A DNA stretch of 64,000 nt from JAXGXQ01 sp040772685 (lineage in GTDB: Bacteria > Bacillota > Clostridia > Saccharofermentanales > UBA5734), in assembly GCA_040772685.1 (NCBI GenBank), contig JAXGXQ010000002.1:1-64000 (forward strand), read 5' to 3'. The notes under the pieces are model-generated. The model was not told the DNA's origin, did not search any database, and saw nothing but the letters and a program-made list of their open reading frames with translations. The translations under genes and the position numbers were made by a program. Shown here piece by piece: positions 25,382 to 33,431 of this stretch (position 1 is its first letter; the number at the start of each line of letters is the position of its first letter).

Positions 25382-25831
25382 ATGACCACTTTAAAACAAA
25401 ACAGTCAAACACTGCAATTGCAGCAGTTCGAGCTGCCGGCTTATGATGCGGCATTGCTGCCTCAGACGGAAATGGCAGATATCGACGCAAAGCCCAAACA
25501 CTCACTTTTTGTCGTTCAGCATGATTGCCTTGGGCACGTAGCTGCACCAGAAGGCTGCAAGTTAATGGCAAGTCTGCTTGATCAGTTTGTCGAGTTGGAA
25601 GCCTTGCCGGCTGCAGTAATCCTGCAGGGCCGGGGAGTTGCACTGGCTGCACCTGATAACGCAGCGCAAGCCGCACTGGCTCGCTACATTTCGTTAGGGG
25701 TACGGGTTCTGATCTGCCAGAAAAGCGTTGAGGCTCTGCACTCTGACTGCCGGCTTGAAGGAAGTGAACTAGTTGAACAACGTGAAATTGCCAAACAAAT
25801 AGTTTTGTATTCAGATATTATCTGGCTTTAA
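25382..25831 (+). CDS. DsrE-like / YedF-type protein
   Basis: 149 residues. The core, LFVVQHDCLGHVAAPEGCKLMASLLDQFVEL, then AAVILQGRGVALAAPDN, then YISLGVRVLICQKSVEAL and IVLYSDIIWL, follows the DsrE/F fold as found in the C-terminal half of YedF selenium-metabolism proteins. The TusA-like half of YedF is absent. It has a Cys in the VLICQKS position used for persulfide chemistry in relatives. A TATAAT element at 25341-25346 is a possible -10. Its role is not established. Confidence 0.68.
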   Translation: MTTLKQNSQTLQLQQFELPAYDAALLPQTEMADIDAKPKHSLFVVQHDCLGHVAAPEGCKLMASLLDQFVELEALPAAVILQGRGVALAAPDNAAQAALARYISLGVRVLICQKSVEALHSDCRLEGSELVEQREIAKQIVLYSDIIWL

Positions 25832-25864
25832 CAGACGTCCGCTGCAGATAGAAGAGCCAAAAAA

Positions 25865-25897
25865 AGACGCCCTGGCCGGTTTTTGGTCAGAGCGTCT
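25865..25897 (-). terminator. Terminator between convergent genes
   Basis: Imperfect stem AGACGCCCTGGCC against GGTCAGAGCGTCT. On the minus strand it is followed by a run of seven T, so it ends the membrane protein gene at 25951-26298; it may also stop plus-strand reading. Confidence 0.72.
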
Positions 25898-25950
25898 GTT
25901 AATGTCAATTGCAATTTCTTTATTACTTATTAAGATCAACTAAATCGTTG

Positions 25951-26298
25951 TTACTTATTGGGATCGTCTAAATCGTTATAGTCGTCTAAATCGTTGGGCT
26001 CTTCATTACCGGCTTCTTTTGCAGCGTGGGCAGCTTCCTCTTCCTGCTCGGCGATTAATTTATCCACCGCTTTGATTCGTCTTTCATTCAGTAAAAAAGC
26101 AAACACAATGGCAATCGCGAAGAGGACAAGGTATACATAAAACCAGACCGGAGTGGTACCTTTACTATTTATGACTTGTTTGATGCCTTCATAAAGAATA
26201 TAGCCGCCGGCAAGCAGGGTTATCAGCCGCATGTTTGTCAGATGCCTGCGTCGCGCCATCGGCGTATTTCTTTCTTCATTTGATGTAAAAAATCCCAT
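25951..26298 (-). CDS. Small two-helix membrane protein
   Basis: 115 residues from ATG 26298 with GGAGGAG upstream. A basic N-terminus (MARRRHL) precedes two helices (about residues 23-40 and 52-70), then a Lys/Glu-rich cytoplasmic-looking helix and an acidic tail that repeats NDLDD twice. I do not recognise a family. The DNA of the tail is a short tandem duplication that runs past the stop codon: the segment coding for DLDDPNK-stop recurs immediately after as DLVDLNK-stop. The gene has its own terminator at 25865-25897. Confidence 0.7.
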   Translation of the reverse strand: MGFFTSNEERNTPMARRRHLTNMRLITLLAGGYILYEGIKQVINSKGTTPVWFYVYLVLFAIAIVFAFLLNERRIKAVDKLIAEQEEEAAHAAKEAGNEEPNDLDDYNDLDDPNK

Positions 26299-26391
26299 AT
26301 GTGCTCCTCCGGCGATGAACGCGGCAATTAGTGGTGCGAAAATACCCTATCATTTTACGGGGATAAATCATATTATTCAAGTGCGTTCGAA

Positions 26392-26420
26392 TTGACTTTT
26401 GCCGGAGTGAATGATAGTAT
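26392..26420 (+). promoter_or_regulatory. SigA-type promoter of tRNA-Ser
   Basis: -35 TTGACT (26392-26397) and -10 TAGTAT (26415-26420) with a 17-base spacer, ending 21 bases before the mature tRNA. Confidence 0.72.
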
Positions 26421-26441
26421 TCTTTTTGCTGTGCGCAGTAT

Positions 26442-26531
26442 GGAGAGTTGGCCGAGCGGTCGAAGGCGCATGACTGGAAATCATGTTTACGAGCAATCGT
26501 AACTAGGGTTCAAATCCCTAACTCTCCGCCA
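26442..26531 (+). tRNA. tRNA-Ser (anticodon GGA)
   Basis: 90 bases including an encoded CCA end. The acceptor stem GGAGAGT (26442-26448) pairs with ACTCTCC (26521-26527). The D arm reads GCCGAGCGGTCGAAGGC, the anticodon arm has stem CATGA/TCATG and loop CTGGAAA with anticodon GGA, and the long variable arm TTACG/CGTAA is typical of class II serine tRNAs. The T arm carries GGTTCAAATCC. It reads UCC and UCU codons. It stands alone with its own promoter and terminator. Confidence 0.97.
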
Positions 26532-26541
26532 CAAAGCCGGA

Positions 26542-26574
26542 CCCCTGAAAACATATATTTTCAGGGGTTTTGTT
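26542..26574 (+). terminator. Terminator of tRNA-Ser
   Basis: Perfect 10-bp stem CCCCTGAAAA (26542-26551) and TTTTCAGGGG (26558-26567), loop of 6, tail TTTTGTT. Confidence 0.9.
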
Positions 26575-26709
26575 ATTGTTGAGGTCTTGCTGTTGCCGAA
26601 GATAGTTGACGGAACCGGATATTCTGGATAATTATGTGCCCGGTCCCCATTTTGCTTGAGACCTAAACAACAAACAATAGAATCAAACAGAACGTTCCTG
26701 CCAATGAAA

Positions 26710-26718
26710 TGCTATAAT
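26710..26718 (+). promoter_or_regulatory. Extended -10 promoter of jetABCD
   Basis: TGCTATAAT is a consensus extended -10; no good -35 lies 17 bases upstream. It is 55 bases before the jetA start and the only promoter-like site close to it. Confidence 0.5.
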
Positions 26719-26773
26719 TATCTTTCTGTTATGCTTATTTGAAGCCTGAGGATGGCGTAATTACGGAGAAACC

Positions 26774-28270
26774 ATGTCCCTTGACTACGAAACACTTGAA
26801 TTATTACGCAGGAACCACCCGGCCTGGAGATTGCTCAACGCCCAGCATGCCCCGTTGATCGCCAGTTTTCTGCACCGGGTTTTTATTGCGCCAAATGTCC
26901 GTCAGATGGCGCAGGCTGATCTGGTTGAACTACTTGAAGATACTTTATTTAACTTACGCGAACAAAGGGGCTCGGATGTCTTCAAGGGAACAGCGCAAAG
27001 CTATCTGAATGAATGGGCTGAAAATGATAAAGGCTGGCTGCGAAAATTTTATCTAGAAGGGACGGATGAGCCGTACTTTGACTTGACCCCGGCAACGGAA
27101 AAGTCACTGACGTGGTTGGACAGCTTGACTGAAAGGGCTTTTGTCGGTACAGAGTCACGTTTACTCACAATATTTGAACTGCTGCGGCAGATGAGTGAGG
27201 GGCGCGAAACAGATCCAAAGGTGCGTATAGATGAGTTGCAAAAACGACGTGATAGTATTGATGCAGAAATTGACCGGATTTTAGCTGGCGATATCCCGCT
27301 TTTGGATGATACAGAACTTAAAGATCGATTCCAGCAATTTCTGCAGCTGGCGAAGGACTTATTGACGGATTTCCGCGAGGTTGAACAGAATTTTCGATCA
27401 CTTGACCGACGGGTACGCGAACGGATCGCACTTCGAGAAGGAACCAAAGGTGCTCTTCTCGAGGAGATTATGAACGAACGAGATGCGATCACGGATTCCG
27501 ATCAGGGAAGAAGTTTCCGGGCGTTCTGGGATTTTTTGATGTCGCAATCGCGACAAGAAGAATTCAGCAGGCAAATAGAACAGGTTTTAGCTTTGGAGCC
27601 AGTTCAAGAGATGCAGCAAGGCCGCCGCTTGCATCGGGTTCACTATGATTGGCTTGAAGCTGGTGAACACACCCAGAAAATGGTAGCTAAACTGTCAGAG
27701 CAGTTGCGGCATTTCCTTGATGATCAGGCTTGGCTGGAAAATAGGCGCATCATGGATATTTTGTATAATATCGAAACCCGTGCGCTGGCACTGAGGGATA
27801 ACTTACCAGCTGGTGATTTTATGCCTCTCGCTGATACTTCTGCTTCGATTGACTTGCCATTGGAACGGCCTATGTTCCGGCCTTCACTCAAACAACAACT
27901 TGAGAGTATTGTACCGGATCAAGGGGATGCTTCTATAGACACGGCGGCTCTTTATGCACAGGTTAGGATTGACCGCAGTGAACTCCTGAACTTTATCAGG
28001 CAAAAGCTTCAAACGGTCAGTCAGGTCAGTCTGGCGGCTGTGATTAAAGAGCACCCGCTTCGATACGGATTGGCAGAATTGATTGCCTATCTGCAGATCG
28101 TCGGGGTAGACAGGACGGGATTTGATGCTGTTGTGGATGAAGTAATTGAAGAACAGGTAAACTGGCTTTCTGAGACCGGGATTCACCGCCAGGCGATTCT
28201 GCCACGAGTAATTTTCCTAAGAAAAGAGATTGGCGCATACAGGCAAGGAGCAGATAATCATGATCAATGA
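26774..28270 (+). CDS. jetA: Wadjet type I anti-plasmid protein JetA (DUF3375)
   Basis: 498 residues. The N-terminus (ETLELLRRNHPAWRLLNAQHAPLIASFLHRVF) and later LRKFYLEGTDEPYFDLTPATEKSLTWLDSL and EIMNERDAITDSDQGRSFRAFWDFLMS match the DUF3375 family, the kleisin-like subunit of Wadjet. JetA bridges the JetC SMC heads. A long helical, charged middle (residues about 150-260) is consistent with that role. It opens a four-gene set in which every junction overlaps, and lies about 240 bases after the tRNA-Ser gene. Gene order and families fit type I Wadjet. Confidence 0.93.
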   Translation: MSLDYETLELLRRNHPAWRLLNAQHAPLIASFLHRVFIAPNVRQMAQADLVELLEDTLFNLREQRGSDVFKGTAQSYLNEWAENDKGWLRKFYLEGTDEPYFDLTPATEKSLTWLDSLTERAFVGTESRLLTIFELLRQMSEGRETDPKVRIDELQKRRDSIDAEIDRILAGDIPLLDDTELKDRFQQFLQLAKDLLTDFREVEQNFRSLDRRVRERIALREGTKGALLEEIMNERDAITDSDQGRSFRAFWDFLMSQSRQEEFSRQIEQVLALEPVQEMQQGRRLHRVHYDWLEAGEHTQKMVAKLSEQLRHFLDDQAWLENRRIMDILYNIETRALALRDNLPAGDFMPLADTSASIDLPLERPMFRPSLKQQLESIVPDQGDASIDTAALYAQVRIDRSELLNFIRQKLQTVSQVSLAAVIKEHPLRYGLAELIAYLQIVGVDRTGFDAVVDEVIEEQVNWLSETGIHRQAILPRVIFLRKEIGAYRQGADNHDQ

Positions 28271-28892
28271 ACTTGACACAGGCACTTTAAATAATCCTGC
28301 TCAGGAGCTTTCGGCAGTGGCAGTTACACTGCTTAAAGGCATCCTTTACCGTGAAGACAATCAGGAAATGTGGCGTGTGCTGCTGAATCAACAGGCTGGC
28401 ATCCAGGACTACATGTCAGTCATCGGCCTGGAGTTGATGCTTGACGAAGCGGAGGGCTATGCTTTCTTAAGGTCGCGACAGGGTCCGGATACGAACGATT
28501 CCAGTAAAATTCCGCGCCTGGTGGCCAGGCGCCAGCTTTCCTATCCGGTCAGTTTATTGTTGGCTCTATTGCGCAAAAGACTGGCGGAGTTTGATGCCGG
28601 AGGCGGCGAAACACGTTTAATACTATCTCGTGATGAAATTGTGGAGATGATTCAGATTTTTCTGCCGGCCGGCAGCAACGAGGTCAAACTGATTGATCAG
28701 GTTGATGCCACGTTAAACAAAATCGCCGAATTGGGATTTATCCGACGTTTGCGGGGGCAAGGCCAAATGATTGAAGTGCGTCGGATTATCAAGGCCTTTG
28801 TTGACGCTCAGTGGTTGTCTGATTTTGATGAGCGACTGGCGGAATACCAACAGATGCTGACTGGAGCCTTGGCGGGAGTTGAAGATGTCTGA
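28260..28892 (+). CDS. jetB: Wadjet type I protein JetB (DUF4194)
   Basis: 210 residues from ATG 28260, with AAGGAG (28245-28250) 9 bases upstream; it overlaps the jetA end by 11 bases. The sequence QELSAVAVTLLKGILYREDNQEMWRVLLNQQAGIQDYMSVIGLELMLDEAEGYAFL is characteristic of DUF4194, a winged-helix KITE-like subunit (MukE analogue) that binds JetA. A second winged-helix segment lies near RDEIVEMIQIFLPAGSNE. Confidence 0.92.
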   Translation: MINELDTGTLNNPAQELSAVAVTLLKGILYREDNQEMWRVLLNQQAGIQDYMSVIGLELMLDEAEGYAFLRSRQGPDTNDSSKIPRLVARRQLSYPVSLLLALLRKRLAEFDAGGGETRLILSRDEIVEMIQIFLPAGSNEVKLIDQVDATLNKIAELGFIRRLRGQGQMIEVRRIIKAFVDAQWLSDFDERLAEYQQMLTGALAGVEDV

Positions 28893-31800
28893 ACAAATAC
28901 TTCTTGAAATGATGACCGATGACCAGTTAGCAGGTTTTCGTCTTCAACGCCTTGAGGTCTATAACTGGGGCACATTCACCGATCGGGTTTGGACCTTGCG
29001 TTTAGATAGTAAAAATGCCCTGCTTACCGGAGACATCGGGTCAGGAAAATCAACACTGGTAGATGCGATTACTACGCTGCTTGTGCCCGCTCAAAAGACT
29101 TCTTATAATAAAGCCGCTGGAGCTGACAGCCGCGAGCGTTCACTGCGCTCCTATGTCCTTGGTTATTACAAAACTGAACGTCAGGAAAACCTGAACAGCG
29201 CCAAGCCAGTAGCTCTTCGCGATTTCAATAATTATTCAGTCATTTTGGGCGTATTTTTCAATGCCGGTTATGAAAAGACAGTAACCCTGGCGCAGGTTTT
29301 TTGGTTAAAGGATCCTGCTTCGCCACCTGCCCGGCTATACACAGTCTGCGAAAAGGATTTGACTATAGCTGATGATTTTTCCGGCTTCGGTAACGAAATG
29401 ATCGGTTTGCGCAAGCAACTGCGTGCTAAAGGTGTTGAACTTTTTGACAGCTATCCGCCCTATGGTGCTTTGTTCCGGCGCCATTTCGGCATTGATAATG
29501 AACAGGCTCTCGACTTATTTAATCAGACCGTATCGTTGAAATCGGTTGGCAACCTTACTACTTTTGTACGCGAACATATGCTGGAACCGTTTGATGTAAA
29601 GTCACGCATTAATGAACTAACGGGTCACTTTGAAAACTTGAACCGTGCGCATGAGGCTGTTCTTAAAGCTAAGCGTCAAATTGAAATGTTGGAACCATTA
29701 ACAGCCGATTGCGATCGTCATGCTGATTTGCTGAAAACAACTGGCAACTTACGTTTATGCCGCGATGCTTTAAGGTCATGGTTTGCCGGCCAAAAACTTG
29801 AGTTACTGAAAAAACGCTTAGAGACACTTAAAGAAGAACTGATCAGGCATCATGCCGCCATAGAACGATATGAAGAAAAGCAAAGGGAGCAGCAAGGCCA
29901 GGTACGCGAGCTTGAACGCAGCATAACCCTAAATGGTGGTGGCAGGATAGGTATTCTGGATAATGATATCAGTAAGCTTCAGCTAGAACTGGATCGCCGG
30001 CGTAATAAATCTGAACGCTATCGCAACCTGGTCGAACAGCTTGGCTTGCCACCAGCCTCGACACAAGATGCTTTTCATACGCAACGGACTCAAATCGATG
30101 AATTACATAAAACCGCGCAAAATGATGAGGGACTGATTCAAAACGAAATTAACGAAACAGTATACGCTTTGGCTCAAGAGAAGCCGGCACTGAATCAGCT
30201 GAAAGCAGAAATCAAAGGATTGAGAGCCCGCCGCAGTAACATTGACGAAAAACAAATCGAGCTGCGCAAGCGACTTTGTGACGCGCTCGGGCTGGCAGAA
30301 GAGGAGATGCCATTCGCGGGTGAACTGCTGCAAGTACGTGAATCTGAGCGGGACTGGGAAGGCGCGGCAGAAAGGCTTTTACGCAATTTCGGCTTATCGA
30401 TGCTGGTACCGGATCACCACTATTCGCGTGTTTCCGAGTGGGTTGATCAAACTAACTTGAAAGGTCGACTGGTCTATTTTCGCGTACGGGACGCAATGCG
30501 CGCCGAACAAGTTATTCTTCACCGGGATTCTCTGGTGAATAAGCTGATCGTCAAGCCCGACTCTCCTTTCCGGGACTGGATTGAACGTGAGATTTCGCAC
30601 CGCTTCAATCTTGCATGTTGCTTGAATCAAGAGCAGTTTCGTCGTGAAGTTCGAGCGATAACACGGGCCGGCCAGATCAAATCGCCGGGTGAGAGACACG
30701 AAAAAGACGATCGCTATCGTCTTGATGACCGCAGAAGTTATGTTCTGGGCTGGAGCAACATAGATAAAATCAAGGCGTTGGATGCTCAGGCTGCTTTGCA
30801 GGAAAAGCAGTTGACAGAATTGATTGACCGCAGAGATTCACTGGCTGACAGACAAGCCATGCTCCGGGTGCGAATCAGCATACTCACCAAACTGAGTGAG
30901 TATATTGATTTCCGTGAACTTGACTGGCGGCCCATTACAGCTGCAATTGCACGGCTACAAGCGGAAAAGGCTGAACTGGAGGCTGCATCTGATTTGCTCA
31001 AGACGCTTACCACCCAGTTAGAAACTCTCAATAAAGCTCAGCTGGAGACTGAACAGTTACTCAAAGACAGGCAGGATAAAAGGTCAAAGATCGAGCAGAT
31101 GATCAGCGATCGCAGCGGGCAATACGAAGCGGCTGATATAGTATGGAAAGACAAAACTCCAGATGAAGAAGCTTGTTTCCCCTGCCTGGACAATATGCGA
31201 GAAGAGGCATTAGGTAGATCACAACTAACCATAGATTCGAGCGATGCTCGTGAACGCGAGATGCGGGACTGGCTACAAGCCAAGATTGACGCAGAAGAAA
31301 AGAAACTCAGCCGTTTGGGAGAAAAAATAGTCCGGGCGATGACTGAATACAAACAAGTCTGGGTTCTGGAAACACGTGATGTTGATGTTCATCTGGCAGC
31401 TGGAAATGAATTCAGAATGATGCTTGATCAACTGAAAGCTGATGATTTGCCAAGGTTTGAAGGGCGATTTAAAGAGCTTTTGAATGAAAACACCATACGT
31501 GAAGTTGCTAAATTCCAATCCCAGCTCAATCGTGAGCGGGAATCCATCAAGGATCGCATCGCCCAGATTAACGAATCACTGACCCGGATTGACTATAATC
31601 CCGGCAGATACATCAGTCTGGAAGCACAGCCTGCTCCCGACAATGAAATTCGCGAATTTCAAGCCGAACTACGCGCCTGCACTGAAGGAACGCTGACCGG
31701 TTCAGAAGATGCCCAGTACTCGGATAGCAAATTTCTGCAAGTCAAGAAAATAATTGAGCGGTTTACTGGCCGGGTAGAATATTCTGATCTCGACCGGCGC

Positions 31801-32250
31801 TGGACAGATAAAGTCACAGACGTCCGTAACTGGTTCATGTTTGCTGCCAGTGAGCGCTGGCGCGAAGACAACACAGAATACGAGCACCATACAGACTCGA
31901 GCGGCAAATCTGGCGGCCAGAAGGAAAAGCTGGCCTATACAGTGCTGGCGGCCAGTCTGGCTTACCAGTTCGGCCTCGAATGGGGCGCTGTGCGTTCTCG
32001 CTCATTCCGCTTTGTCGTGATTGACGAGGCATTCGGAAGGGGCTCTGATGAATCCGCGCAGTACGGTCTGGAACTCTTCTCACAGCTTAATCTACAACTT
32101 TTGATCATTACGCCATTGCAAAAAATCCATATAATTGAACCCTTTGTAGCAAATGTAGGTTATGTACACAATGAAGATGGCAGCTATTCGGTTTTACGAA
32201 ATATCAGCATTCAGGAGTATCATTTTGAAAAACAGAGGCTTAATGAATGA
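28885..32250 (+). CDS. jetC: Wadjet type I SMC-like ATPase JetC
   Basis: 1121 residues from ATG 28885 (overlapping jetB by 8 bases; GCGGGAG upstream). The N-terminal head has Walker A GDIGSGKST (residues 49-57). Two long coiled-coil arms (about 280-480 and 640-900) flank a globular hinge-like region (about 490-630, with LKGRLVYFRVRDAMRAEQVI). The C-terminal head has an SMC/ABC signature SGGQKEKLAY (from residue 1009) and Walker B FVVIDEAFGRGSDE (from 1043; Asp1047, Glu1048). It is the MukB-like motor that extrudes plasmid DNA loops so JetD can cut small circular DNA. Motifs look intact. Confidence 0.95.
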   Translation: MSEQILLEMMTDDQLAGFRLQRLEVYNWGTFTDRVWTLRLDSKNALLTGDIGSGKSTLVDAITTLLVPAQKTSYNKAAGADSRERSLRSYVLGYYKTERQENLNSAKPVALRDFNNYSVILGVFFNAGYEKTVTLAQVFWLKDPASPPARLYTVCEKDLTIADDFSGFGNEMIGLRKQLRAKGVELFDSYPPYGALFRRHFGIDNEQALDLFNQTVSLKSVGNLTTFVREHMLEPFDVKSRINELTGHFENLNRAHEAVLKAKRQIEMLEPLTADCDRHADLLKTTGNLRLCRDALRSWFAGQKLELLKKRLETLKEELIRHHAAIERYEEKQREQQGQVRELERSITLNGGGRIGILDNDISKLQLELDRRRNKSERYRNLVEQLGLPPASTQDAFHTQRTQIDELHKTAQNDEGLIQNEINETVYALAQEKPALNQLKAEIKGLRARRSNIDEKQIELRKRLCDALGLAEEEMPFAGELLQVRESERDWEGAAERLLRNFGLSMLVPDHHYSRVSEWVDQTNLKGRLVYFRVRDAMRAEQVILHRDSLVNKLIVKPDSPFRDWIEREISHRFNLACCLNQEQFRREVRAITRAGQIKSPGERHEKDDRYRLDDRRSYVLGWSNIDKIKALDAQAALQEKQLTELIDRRDSLADRQAMLRVRISILTKLSEYIDFRELDWRPITAAIARLQAEKAELEAASDLLKTLTTQLETLNKAQLETEQLLKDRQDKRSKIEQMISDRSGQYEAADIVWKDKTPDEEACFPCLDNMREEALGRSQLTIDSSDAREREMRDWLQAKIDAEEKKLSRLGEKIVRAMTEYKQVWVLETRDVDVHLAAGNEFRMMLDQLKADDLPRFEGRFKELLNENTIREVAKFQSQLNRERESIKDRIAQINESLTRIDYNPGRYISLEAQPAPDNEIREFQAELRACTEGTLTGSEDAQYSDSKFLQVKKIIERFTGRVEYSDLDRRWTDKVTDVRNWFMFAASERWREDNTEYEHHTDSSGKSGGQKEKLAYTVLAASLAYQFGLEWGAVRSRSFRFVVIDEAFGRGSDESAQYGLELFSQLNLQLLIITPLQKIHIIEPFVANVGYVHNEDGSYSVLRNISIQEYHFEKQRLNE

Positions 32251-33422
32251 GATGGACTACGCCCGATGACTTGAAAAAACAGGTACAGAAGCTCTGGGAC
32301 CGTGGTGTTTTACTATCCGAGATGGCAGGTCGGGAATCGCTCTTCCCACTGCGTCTGGTAATAAAAAGACCAACGTCAAGAGAATTGAGCGAGGAATTCA
32401 CAGAAGTTCGAGATTGGATTGCCCGATTGTCCGCAAGTGCCAAATACTATCGCCTGGTTTGGCAACAGGTGAATCATCGAATTCTTGGCGTTAATCTGAT
32501 TCCCGCAGAGATCTGGATTGATCAGCTTAGTGATGCCTTAAGCCTGATAGGTCGACAAAAATCAGCTGAACAGTTTGCTTTTATTCTGGAACAGACAAGG
32601 CTGCAACAACCGGAGCTGCTGCCCTGGCTGGCTAAACGGCCTTTACGTGCCCTGGAGTTGGCGCAGTCGTGGCCCCAGTTGCTCTCTGTTGTTGCTTGGT
32701 TGAAAAATCACCCCTGCCCGAAAATATATTTGCGTCAGATTGATTTGCCTGAAGTTCACACCAAATTTATAGAGGCACATCGCGGTGTGCTGGCGGAACT
32801 GTTTGATCTGGTTTTGTCGCTGGAACAAATCAATCTAACTGCTACCGGTACCAGCGGATTTTGCCGCCGTTACGGTTTTTTGGATAAACCGGCACGGGTG
32901 CGTTTTCGGCTGCTTGATCCCGACCTCCGGCTGTTACCTCAAGGTTGCGATCAAGATATCACATTAACTGCAACGGCCTTCGCGACTCTGGATCTGCCAG
33001 TAAGTAAGGTTTTTATCACTGAAAATGAGATCAATTTTCTGGCTTTCCCATTTGTACAGGACGCTATCTTGATCTTCGGCGCTGGCTATGGCTTTGATCA
33101 TCTTGCATCAGCAAGCTGGTTAAATCAAAAGGACATTTACTATTGGGGCGACATAGATACACACGGATTTGCCATTCTCAATCAACTGCGCGGCTTTTTT
33201 CCACACGCACGTTCGCTTCTGATGGATCAGCGGACTTTGCTGGCACATCAGAATCTGTGGGTAGTCGAAGAGCAACCAGAGAGAGGGAATCTGACTCGCT
33301 TGAACACAGAAGAAGCTGAACTTTATAATCTGTTGCGCGACAATAGTTTGGGCAATAAGATCCGACTGGAGCAAGAACGGATCGGCTTCTGCTACTTAAA
33401 AGCAAAACTAGATCAACTGTAA
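32247..33422 (+). CDS. jetD: Wadjet type I nuclease JetD (DUF3322/DUF2220)
   Basis: 391 residues, ATG in a 4-base overlap with the jetC stop. The N-terminal 190 residues resemble DUF3322 (LKKQVQKLWDRGVLL; FPLRLVIKRPTSRELSEEF). The C-terminal part is the toprim-like DUF2220 domain related to topoisomerase VI: the acidic residue in FITENEINFLAFP (Glu259) and the DxD pair in YYWGDIDTHGFAIL (Asp302, Asp304) supply the metal site. JetD cleaves DNA that has been extruded by JetABC. The conserved acidic positions are all present. It ends 9 bases from the convergent mgtA stop, with no terminator seen between. Confidence 0.94.
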   Translation: MRWTTPDDLKKQVQKLWDRGVLLSEMAGRESLFPLRLVIKRPTSRELSEEFTEVRDWIARLSASAKYYRLVWQQVNHRILGVNLIPAEIWIDQLSDALSLIGRQKSAEQFAFILEQTRLQQPELLPWLAKRPLRALELAQSWPQLLSVVAWLKNHPCPKIYLRQIDLPEVHTKFIEAHRGVLAELFDLVLSLEQINLTATGTSGFCRRYGFLDKPARVRFRLLDPDLRLLPQGCDQDITLTATAFATLDLPVSKVFITENEINFLAFPFVQDAILIFGAGYGFDHLASASWLNQKDIYYWGDIDTHGFAILNQLRGFFPHARSLLMDQRTLLAHQNLWVVEEQPERGNLTRLNTEEAELYNLLRDNSLGNKIRLEQERIGFCYLKAKLDQL

Positions 33423-33431
33423 CTCTGTTGT

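Noticed and set aside
26600..26660. Second promoter (TTGACG) between tRNA-Ser and jetA
   Set aside because: The -10 at the right spacing is TAATTA, matching consensus at too few positions; the TGCTATAAT at 26710 is better placed.
33423..33431. Direct repeat of the tRNA-Ser 3' end downstream of jetD as an attachment site
   Set aside because: I compared the tRNA 3' end by eye with the sequence after jetD and saw no matching run.
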